Below are positions 37,501 through 48,347 of a stretch of 64,000 nucleotides of DNA, piece by piece. The DNA is from Mermis nigrescens (lineage: Eukaryota; Nematoda; Enoplea; Mermithida; Mermithidae). The stretch is taken from contig JAVLUZ010000142.1 of assembly GCA_036768485.1 (NCBI GenBank), forward strand, positions 17,171,735 through 17,235,734. The letters are read 5' to 3'. The notes beneath the pieces were generated by a model. That model was not told where the DNA came from, did not search any database, and was given only the letters and a program-made list of their open reading frames with translations. Within the stretch, counting starts at the first letter, position 1. The number at the start of each line of letters is the position of its first letter. The position numbers and the translations under genes are program-made.

Positions 37501-40500
37501 CGATCAAATACCAACCCAAAATTTTTATTTAAAGATTGAAAGTAGTATTGTTCTTTGTTGAAATAATTTGAACATTTTAGAATAAAGACCATACGTGGGC
37601 AGCAACCAAATTTGGAGGTCCGATGGGGCAAAATTTCCGAAAATATTAACAAAAATTAAATTCTGGAGGTTTATCGATTTTGGGGGGGGACTTTTCAGCC
37701 GGATTCTGAGGGGGTCCAGACCACCACGCTCATGTTTGGTAGAGACATACATGTAAAAGGGGAAGAGGGATCTTCTATCCGAAGTTAGTTGTCACCTCAT
37801 CCCTCGAGCCAGAAAATTTTTGACACCTTCTCTCGATTTTTGGAAAAAATTGGATATTTCGGCCGTTTTTAGGTGCTTTTTCGGCCGTTTTTGACCAAAA
37901 ATTGAAAGTCATTTACCTCTCCCTAAAAATGGCTGGGGACGCCTATCCAAAATTTCGAGTTGTTATTTACATATATGGTTAGAGATACCTGATTTCGTGG
38001 ACGAACAAAATCCCAATTTCGGAAATATATCCGTTTTGAATGTCATTATTTTAACTCCTCAAAGCTCACACTCCCGACTTACCAAGTTTTTTACCTCTCA
38101 TCTCATCAGTGATATTCATCTTTTCTCACTTTCTCTCATAAGTGCTCTTTGTTCCGGAATAGTCAGTCCATTAATCCTTTCTCCATAATTGAGAAAATTA
38201 TTGTTTTGTCAGGCACTTTCTCAGTTAACATTTATCTTCCTTTATGTTTTCAATCGACGCTTTACGAGATTGAGCACCGATTTTTAACAGCGGAATTAGT
38301 TTCAAATATGAGAGGAAAAATAAAATCGCGGCTTCTTCTAACCTACATGAGTATTAGTATTTGTTCAGGCTTAAAAATTCTAGCTTATGTATAAGAACTG
38401 CAACCGGGCTCATATGTAGCTATTTACTTATTATACCTAGAACAGGTAAAATTAAGATTAGATGCACAGCATGAACTCTTCTAGGATATCGACAGGCAGG
38501 TGTCAAACCTTAAAGTGTCCGGCACCTTAAAGTGCCGGGTTTACCTTAAAGTGTCCGGGTTTACCTTAATGTGACCGGGCCACAATAACGTGCCTAAAAG
38601 GGAGAAAAAAATGTATTTAAACATTGAGATAGAGTGGGCATCATACGTAGACGTAAAAGGATAGGGTTCGAATCTTCAAAATCCAAAGTCTCTCTCTAAA
38701 TTGGCAGATCCGTATAATTGAATAATTTAGCGTTTTTTGCGCTTAGGCTCCATCTGACTGCCAGAATTTGGCCCACTGCCCATGTAAAGCAGCAGACATT
38801 TAACAGCCCAAAGTGTTGGGTGGGAGTTCTCCGACCATTAGGGGGGAGTGCGCGAACTTCAATTTTTATCCAAAAATTGGAAGAATGCACCAAAAATGGC
38901 TAGAAATCGCAAATTTTTGTACAAAAACGGGGAGAGGGGAATGAACAATTTATGTTTATTTATATTTATATTTTTATATTTGCGACTTTGCTTACGGGAA
39001 TCTCCACTCCCTTGTTTCATGTATGAATGGTAGCATGGTAGGCAATATATAAAATGAAGTCTTGGCATATTTTTTTCGAATCATAAGAGAATGGAACCGT
39101 GTGCAGTTTACTTGCCTAAATTCTTTTATTTAGTTATTTTTATAATCGATTTTATCTCACGACGCCACTGACGATGCAACGAATTCTTCGTAATGTATCG
39201 GCTTGCTTTTATTTATGTACCTCAATATATTGCACAAGCTAACGTATACAGTCGAACTCGGATAAGTGCAACTGCTCGGAATGCCAAAAAAAGTTGCACT
39301 TAAGCGATGTTGCACTTAAGCAAGGTTGCACTTATAGGATGTGTCTTATGAAATTTCGAAAAAGGTTGCTCTTATTCGAGGTGTCTCTAGAACAGTGCAA
39401 AATCGAAAGCGTCCAAAATTTCCAGTTTTTGGGCTATGGAGAATGTAGTAATTTTTTTGGAACAGCAGCCATTCTTATAACGTAATTATGTATCAATTTT
39501 GGACAAAATGCTGAAAAAAATATTGGAAAAAGTAAAATCCAACAATGAGGCATACATAATAATGAAAGAACAACAAAATGATTAGGGAAACACCAGTAAC
39601 ATTCTTGAAAAGCATGATGGTGCACGAAAAAAATGCGCTTGTTTAGCAGACATTCATCATCCATTCTAAAAAGTTGTAGTTACGCATTGTGAATATGGGT
39701 TGGTGGATAAAAAATGGTTGCACTTAAGCGAGTATTGCAGTTACCCGAGTTGCATTTATCCGAGGTGCAACCACACGTAAAACATAGGGAAGAAAATCGG
39801 GAAATGAAAGTCTGTTGCATGTAACCGAGGTTGCGCCTCATCAGAGTTGCACTTATCCGAGTTCGACTGTATGTACATGCCTACTTACCTAATTGCACAG
39901 CGAGTGATATGCGTGGGCGAATATGCGTACGTATACTCAGCGTTAAGCCTGATTTATACTTCACGCGGCGAGCGAAGCGGCAAGAATTTGCCGCAACAGC
40001 TGCCGCTCGGCAGCCGGCGAATTATTCGCCGCCGCAATTTGATTTAAACTTCATGCGGCCGCCGCGCTGCGGACTGATTCGCAAAAGTCTAGATTTTTTC
40101 GCCGCTTTCCAATTTATACTTCTGCCGCGCCGCAAGGAATCAGAATTGTTATTTTTAGATTTTTCGGCCATTTTTTCGCCGCGCCGCAAAAGTCAAAAAG
40201 TCCATTGCTCTTGCGAATGCTAATGAGGTTTCGAGCCGAGTGTCGACGTCGAATCATTTTGAATTTTAATGAGGTATCGATTTGCGACGATTGTGTCCCG
40301 ATTCTCCGACCGTCCCGATTCTCCGACCATCCCGATTGTCCGACCATCCCGATTCTCCGACCGTCCTGATTCTCTGACTTTCCCGATTCTCCGACCGTCC
40401 CAATTCTCCGCCTAATGCTAAAAGAGTTTTTTTTAAATTCGCGAGAATCTCGTTTCTCCGACCGTCCCGATTCTCCACCCGTCCCGATTCTCCGACTATG

Positions 40501-43500
40501 GTAAGATTTGACAAGTTTTGACTATGACTGCATTGCAAGATTTATAATGCAGTACCTACGAACGCATCCCACGCATGTACATAACATGCATATATGTATT
40601 TTGCGTACAGATATGTACATACATATATACTTATTCAATCGACCACTTATATACATAGGTACATGGATACCTATTTATTCGATTAACCAGCGTAACGAAT
40701 ACGATGAAACTCTGCTCTGACTTATAAACATAGAAACAAAAAAATGGAAAATGCAAATTAGACAAAAATATTTAGCGTCGTTTTCAAGACGTTTGACATA
40801 AAAAGGTATACAACTGCATTAATACTAAAAGTCTGAGCTAGGCAAGGAGACAATATGGTTTAACGATATAGTCTTAACTTTCTCGAGATTAGGGATGACA
40901 AATTGAATGTCATTATTTTACTTTGATGTATCTTCTGTTTATTCTCACTTTTTAAAGTCAAAATGAAACGAATAATTGTAATGTCAGACAAAAAAATTAC
41001 TTTCAATTTTACGGAATGACAAAAATAATACGTTATGAAAAAATCCGTAAAATTACATAATTAATTCAATCCCTAAATAAGTCCTTTATTACATATATGT
41101 GCAACCGCTATTCAGCAGTTGATTGACATGTGGTTTATGCCATCTGTCATATTTGAATCTGTAGTCGGAGAATCGGGAAAAGTCGGAGAATCGGGACGGA
41201 CGGAGAATCGAGACGGTCGGAGAATCGGGATGGTCGGAGAATCGGGACGGGCGGAGAATCGGGACGGTCGGAGAAACGAGATTTTCGCGAATCTTATAAT
41301 AACCTCTCTTAGCATTAGGCGGAGAATCGGGACGGTCGGGGAATCGGGAAAGTCGGAGAATCGGGACGGTCGGAGAATCGGGACAGAGCGTTTGCGACTG
41401 GTTCTGCGGCAGTTCGCAGGAAGTATAAACGCATTGCGCGAAGCGGCGGTGAGGTGCCACCTTGACGCTGGTTTTTTTGTCCACGCGGCGAGCTCGCTGC
41501 GTGAAGTATAAATGCACGACGCGGCGCGGCAAGCGGATTTTGCCGCAGAATATTCGTGCAAGGTCGACTAATTTTTGGGCATACTGTGGCCGCAAAACCC
41601 CTTTGCGGCGGGATTCGCGTGAAGTATAAATCAGGCTTTAGCAAGAGCTGGACACTTTAGGACACGAACACTTCAAGGTGCGACACCGGCCTGAAAGATC
41701 AATCAAAGAGTTTTTGAGCTAACATGACCTTATTAGTGGTAAACATGTGAAAATAGCGTAATAATATCTAAATTGACAGATTCTAATCGACGTCAAACAT
41801 TCTTGCAATAAATCTGCGATTTTCGACCGTTTTTGATATAAATTTCGCCTTATTTTTGCTAGAAAATGATCGCTCTTGTACTTTTTAGGATTCTAGATCT
41901 CTAAATCCCTCCCCCTTGGATGCATGTGCGTTGTCAAGTGCAAGTCAAATCGATTTTTCGCACAAGACATTCAAGCGCAAAATGTTGCTTGCTTCCGCTA
42001 TCATTTTAGCTGCTTCTAGTAAAATTCTCTATTTTTACTGACTTTTGAGGTAGCTTGTATGCAAGTATCACGCGCCTCGTACAGAATATCAATTAAGACT
42101 ACACTATGAAATATTGCTCAAAAATGCGATGCACATAGTCAGGATCATAGATGCATAGCAGGACCGATCTGGTGGGAGGAAGGGCCGAAAATTAACCCTT
42201 TCTGGGCCAAAATGATTTCAAAAACTGGTGTAAGTGCTAAAAATAGCGTCAAAATTACGTCATTACACAGCTTTTGATCAATTTGAAGCACTTTTTATCC
42301 TTCGTGTAGCCTCATTTTATCAAGAAAATTTTGCGTTCTTCCATTCTGGGGTTGAACCCTCACTTCCTACCAAGTGCGTGTCTGTTCAGGATGGCCAGAG
42401 AGGAATGAGATTCGCGGTTTTTGACCAGCTCAGCAAGAGTGAAATTAAAAGTTTTTATTGACAAAAATGGTCATTTATCTTCTAAAAAAATTAATTACGA
42501 ATCGCTAAGAACTCATTGTTTTTGACGAAAATCGTTTGATAGTGTCTGACTCAAATCACTTGTGTGTATGGAAGGGGTGAGAGATTTTTACTTTATTAAC
42601 TGAAGTTTAACAGACGCATTGTTTATTTAATCTTAAGAATTGCCTTAAAGGCAGTTTAAAGAATGCAACTCTGAAATACGTAGGTTAAATATGTACAACA
42701 ATTTCTGCCTTATAGATTTATTCCGGTGATAAATACCCTTCAGATCTTTGATTTTTCTTGATGCATAAAGTATGTAGAAATGATGCCGAAAGCCTGCGGA
42801 TTTAGCGACCTAAGAGCTCAGGCGCTTAGCTTGACCAACCTGAAATTTAGCAGTGTCTTGAAGGCCAGCATTTGGTGCAAATGTAAATGTTAAAGAAAAC
42901 ATCTAGAAAATACATTAATCTCAGTTCGATGAAGATTTCGAAACTACTTTTTTGATTTGTGTCCATTTCTGGCCTTAATTTTACTTAACTTTTCCGGAAA
43001 ATTTATCTCTCTGGGTTCTTGTAACTCCGAAATTAGTTGTGCATTTATGTCTAAGAGTCTTTAATTTATGTCAAAAATTTCAGTCATTTACTAATTAAGT
43101 GGAGAGCTGCTCACATCACAGTCGACAGCATATCTGTTATCTTTCCTTGAAGAGCAGCAATTCCTAAGCCTGTTTCAGCGCTTTCTCAATTCCCAATCAA
43201 GAGCAAACCGTCTTCCCTGATTGTTTATTATTAATTATGTTTCTGAGAACTCAATTATATGTTTTTTGATTTATTTGCTTTCTATTTATGCTAAGAAGTA
43301 TGGTACCTACCTCATAATCGTCAAGGATCTTTTCGAGCTATTTCATAACCTACTATGTAAGTTTATTCAAGATTAATCAAAAGTTGACATTATCTATTCT
43401 GATTTATTTTTAAAGATTTCATTACAAGATTGCTTGTTTCGTTTTTCTTGGCTACTACTTTAATATAAAAAGTTGTGGTGCGAACCGAGCGCATGATACA

Positions 43501-46500
43501 CTGTCAACTTCCTATTTTTGACTATAAGTGAAAAACGTTTGATATAGAAAAAATATATTAAAAAAATGTTTTATATATCTACTAAATAATTTCAGGCTTT
43601 CAGACTATAATTAAGAAGTGTCAAAGCTTAGGGAACCACGCCTCGGTTCGGGAGGCCTCTTTTATTAAGTGTTCATGAGAATTTGAGAATTTTCTTTGTA
43701 AGGCTAGGGACATGTTATTTGTAATCATTGGAGAGGGAGAGAAAGAGAGTATAGGTAGTGTCGTAGACCTAGTCTGCTTTTTAGCTCGCTATGATGCCCA
43801 TGTAGGCTCGGATGCTTGAATCAGATATCGACCCCTTAATATTTTTTTTTAATTTGCACATCCATATTTTCTATGTTTTGTACTTTCTCTGTTTGCACTG
43901 CTTTCTCGTTCATAGAGCGTGTATTTTATGTATTATGGAGCTGTATGGTGCCAGATTGTGGGCCGGCCCCGGCGAAAAAGGGCGGCTCGGCAAAAAATAA
44001 CATTAAAAGGCGGATGTTTGCTGCCTTCTTCATCAGTTGCTCCTCTTCTAAACCACATTGATTAGATATGTTTTCATTGTTTATCTTTCACGCTTTGTAT
44101 TTGGCTAGCTTCTCTAGCTTGCTTTCACGCCGCTAATTCTTCCAGATATCCGTCTTTTTTGCATGCCTGCATTGCTTGCAGCTTACCCCTCACTTTTTAC
44201 TTACTCAATTGGCTTCCGTTGAACACCGCTTGCTAAATTTTTCCTCAAATGGTTATCGTATTTTGAAAATTAAAATTATGTATAGATAGCTAAAACGGGA
44301 GAATATATTTGAAACAACTGTTTAACGTCATATTTGTGTTATTTATATAAGTGTACAAATGGCGGCTCAAAATTTTATACGGGAGTAGCCGGCCATATTT
44401 AGAGGAGTATTAATGACCTATTTTTGGTTAAAATAGTTGAAAAACACCTAAAATTGACCTAAAACACGAAATTTTGTCAAAAATGGGGATAAAAACTCAG
44501 GGGTGGTAGAACGACCGACTTTGGTTTGAAGCATCCTCTTTACCACTGTTACATGTATGCATTAGAGTGTTAATGCGAAGCCGCTTGCGTCTTTTCAGAC
44601 TCAAAATAATTTGTAGATGAGTTGAGAATGTATCGAACCAAGACCGTGAAGGGCTTTCTTAATATTCTTTTTCAGGTCATTTTGTGCTCGCTAAAGAGGA
44701 TCGTTCGTGATTTCATTCATCGAGTCTTAAAAAACCGTTCATGTTTTAGCTCTTATTTTGAAAGAAATTGTACTGAACAGCTTAACTGCAAGCAGTTTGC
44801 TTAGTTTTCCTAGTTTTTCGAAGGGTATAGTGCACAAAATAATCGTGTCTATCGTATTTGGATACTTTTATAGACGTAGCTAGCTGATAACGTATGAAGA
44901 AATTTCTATTCGCAAAATACATTTTTCACTTCATTAGGTACTCGTATATTAAATTCCGCTTAAATAGCCGTGTTTACAGAATTTTATACTTGTGATTTGC
45001 AGAAAAATTTCTATTGAGTTAAAAAGGTATATATACTTTGAGATAAGTACTAAATATTTAAGTTAGTAATTGGTATATTTTGTGTTCCCGACAAAAAATG
45101 ATGCCAAATGACGCAATTCATGCGAAAATCATCCATCGGCTTGACCTCAGAAACGTTGGCATTGGCGTTTGGACCAAATTCAATTTTGTGAGATTCTTTC
45201 CCTGAGATCGAAGATCATGGACATATACGCACAGCTTGTGAATACTGGGGAATGAAATTAAAGAATTTTTCTGATGCACCTTTCTGGGTTAAAAACGGTG
45301 GAAACGCCTCAAAAACATAATTTTTTTATCGTTTCTGACGATGCTTTTTCTTTCTAGACGATGAAAAACAAAGCAAAATCAAGAAGATTTAATGTAATAA
45401 ATATACTTGAAAATTGCCACAAAAAATTGGCACTTTTGAAGTGAAAAATTGTAGGACGTTTCCTACGATTCTTTTTGAAAATCCCAAATTTCGGGATGAG
45501 AATATTTTTTTGTGGGAGGGGGCAAGAATTTGAAACCATACATGGGCAGCACCCAAAATCTGGGGGGTCAGGATGGGTTAAATCGCCAAAAATGTTACTA
45601 AAAATAGAATTCTGGAAGTCTACAGTAATCTGCCGGAGGGTTTTCAACTTCTTGGGGGTGGGTAAGCCCCTCTAAACCCCCTTTATTGTCAAAATCTTTA
45701 TCTCTCTAACTTCTTTAGTTTTTTTGTAGCATTAAGAGTCGTACCTTTATTTTTTATCGATTTTGTTCTCTGTTCACTCACACACGAGCTTCTAAAACTG
45801 AATCAAAATGACTTGAAAACCTTTAATGAATTTCTGTTTTTTATCATTGGTAACTCCATAGCACAGGCAAGAAAGACAAAAAACGCTAAAAACTAAACAT
45901 TTTTGAATGGATTTTATTTCTGCTCCTGGAATTTTTTCGACTATCACCTGTCTGCTTTTTCGCTTCTAGATCTGCATACCCTATCTAGCGCATACGATTG
46001 GGTTCTATGTATAACTACACTTTTCATTTGGTTTACACCAACGTATTCTGGCCAATTTTAATGTAAATGGCATTCATTTTTTGTACAGTGCACACTAAGC
46101 GACGTTTTATTAATCTGTCTGACATTTGATATACTAAAGGTCGTTGAACGACATCTGGTTACCAAATTTTTTCTCGTAGCAGACAATTTTACAATTTTAT
46201 TCTCAAAGACAGGTAAATGCGTTTTTAATTATATTGCGTTGCAGTACATACTTGCTCCGGTAAGCTGTTTTATAGCCCAGAAAAAATCAGCAGATAACAT
46301 TGTTTTTAGAGGGATTTTCTAGTCACTTCCTCCGCTTATTTTGTTTAAGCATAGTAAAATGGTCTTTATCCTGATTTTGAATGGACTAGCTTACTTATTA
46401 TTGTAATGCTTCTTGGTTTGCTTGTCTGCATGGAAACAGAAGTTATGTCGCACATCGTCTTAGCTTTTACGTGCCCCGTATCTTAACCCGTCTTTTATGA

Positions 46501-48307
46501 AACAACCTTTTTCATCATTAACTCACTTTTTTCTTCTGTATAAAAGGAATTTGAAAAGCATACGTCATATTCGAAGAATTTATGTTTATATTGCAGACAA
46601 TCTGTTCTGTTTTGAAATTGATTGTATCTTACTCGCCTTCTGCGACAAATGTATCCAATGAAAAAGCGAAATAGCGAATTCTTAGATGCAGTCTTCTTAA
46701 CTCTCCATAACGATGCATGTGAATTGAACTAGCATAAATTATGGGTCTATTATTTACCGCCTTTTATTTTTTCGAATAGTATTTTGCACATTAAACAGGC
46801 TTGACATTTAATTGGGGCGCGCTTTTGGGCTGGTCGGCCATCCATGGATGTGTCGGATGGTCAGCTTTCACGCTCTACGCATCGGGTCTTTGTTGGACAA
46901 TGGTCTACGACACTATCTATGCTCATCAAGTGTGCTTTTACATAATGAGATTATTTCCCTGAAATTTTCAAAAATAAAGATAATTCATTTGCACTTTAGG
47001 AAACCTGATTTTTTTCTTCCGTAAATCTATTTTAAAAGGTGTCATCTGCTAATCAGTTCGTCTAAAATCATTTGTTGTGTGTGTCACCTTTGATTTGTTG
47101 AAATGAAAAAAAATTATGCTTATTCCTTTATCTTACGTATCGAGGCTGGATGCAGTCGATACGTGTTCACGGGGGGGGGTTGTTGACCCCCAGAATGGCA
47201 ACTGAACTGACTCCCACAAACCGGCGTGACCCCCAACCCCTCCTCCAGAATTATCAATTTTTTTTATAAAAGTTGTAAAAAAATGAGCATTTTCAAGCGT
47301 TCTTAACTCATTTTGAACTCAAAACTCAAATTTTCAGTGCTTCGCGCCATATACACATTTTTTGACTATATTTTGTTCAATTTCTTCAATTTTTAAATTT
47401 TTTTGTTTTTAATTTATATATTCTTGAAAGAAAGAGCATTGTCATTAACGTCCAAAAACATTGTTTTTTTACGGTCGCTTTTAAGCCCAAAAGGCACTTT
47501 TTAAAAATTTTTGGGCTTGACTCCCAGAATTCCCATGCTGTACATGCATAGTGTAGTCTCGTATGAATTGAAGGAAAGATGTCCGAATGATTAGGTACTT
47601 ATTTGATAAGCACGCCCTGTCGAGATTTTTCCTTGTTTTTCTGCGATTTTTGAAAGTTATGAAGTTTTTGCTTGTCTTTACTTTGACTTTTTTCTTTTTT
47701 TAAACGATTTATTCTAAATGCAAGCTACTCTTAAGGATAAAGCTGATGACATGCTAATTGGTGTGAAATCGACTGCTTTAAAATTCGGTGAAAATACCAA
47801 ACCATGGTTGGCTCTGTTTGGCTCTTCAATGATCGGTGGGCTTGGCTACACGGGATATTTGTGTGATCAGACATGGCCATTCTACGTTGGTTTAGCTCTT
47901 ACTGCAAGCCAAATTACGTGGCAGGTGTGTTATTGAGTAACAAGCACACCTGGGCGTGGGGGTTTGGGGGATATGCACTCCCAGAAACCAAAATACCCCC
48001 CCAGAAATCAAAATACCCCCCCCAGAAATTAAAATACCCCCAGAAATCAAAATACTCCTAAGAATTCAATTTTTAAATTTTTTTCGTTTTTTTTCGCAAT
48101 TTTTCTGATGCCAATAGATAGTGCTCGATGATAAACGTCGAAAAATGGTGTTTTTTCGCCATACCACCATTTTTAAGGCAATTTTTTGACCTTTGAAAAA
48201 TCTTGCACTTCCCCCCAGAATTTTCTTGCTGCCCACGTATGGTAACAAGTATTGAAGTTACGAAACGCATTAAAATTTCCCGACTTGACATATTAATATT
48301 ATTATTA

Positions 48308-48347
<40 letters not shown>

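Larger units (their letters stand above)
38493..41693. mobile_element. Composite element with 28-bp inverted termini
   Basis: The left end CAGGCAGGTGTCAAACCTT and the reverse complement of the right end (CAGGCCGGTGTCGCACCTT) agree at 25 of 28 positions. A short tandem repeat (CCTTAAAGTGTCCGGGTTTA type) follows the left end at 38505-38580. Inside lie a pogo-like element and a foldback-like element. No 8-bp duplication is obvious and there is no transposase frame. Confidence 0.6.
37401..46798 (+). other. Long intron between the two alternative COQ2 exons
   Basis: 9.4 kb. Contents: M5 (37590-37738), a 3.2-kb composite with 28-bp inverted ends (38493-41693) holding a pogo-like and a foldback-like element, M3 (42146-42384), M6 (about 44352-44559), and an M7 fragment next to M5 (about 45220-45690). 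The spans 42385-44340 and 45700-46790 are AT-rich with nothing recognised. No decoy exon was seen. Confidence 0.8.

Noticed and set aside
38640..38700. Possible tRNA from a GGTTCGAATC box
   Set aside because: No acceptor or anticodon stem pairs properly around it; it looks like a chance match.
39831..40223. 130-codon plus-strand frame
   Set aside because: It spans the junction of the pogo-like element and the foldback arm and contains no family motif.
40290..41395. CRISPR-like array
   Set aside because: The short units are directly adjacent without unique spacers and mirrored in inverted arms; the DNA is from an animal.
41089..41644. Frames of 110-170 codons rich in Arg, Pro, Ser and Asp on both strands
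   Set aside because: They are translations of the 17-bp minisatellite of the foldback-like element; several frames are open at once, as expected for a short repeat.
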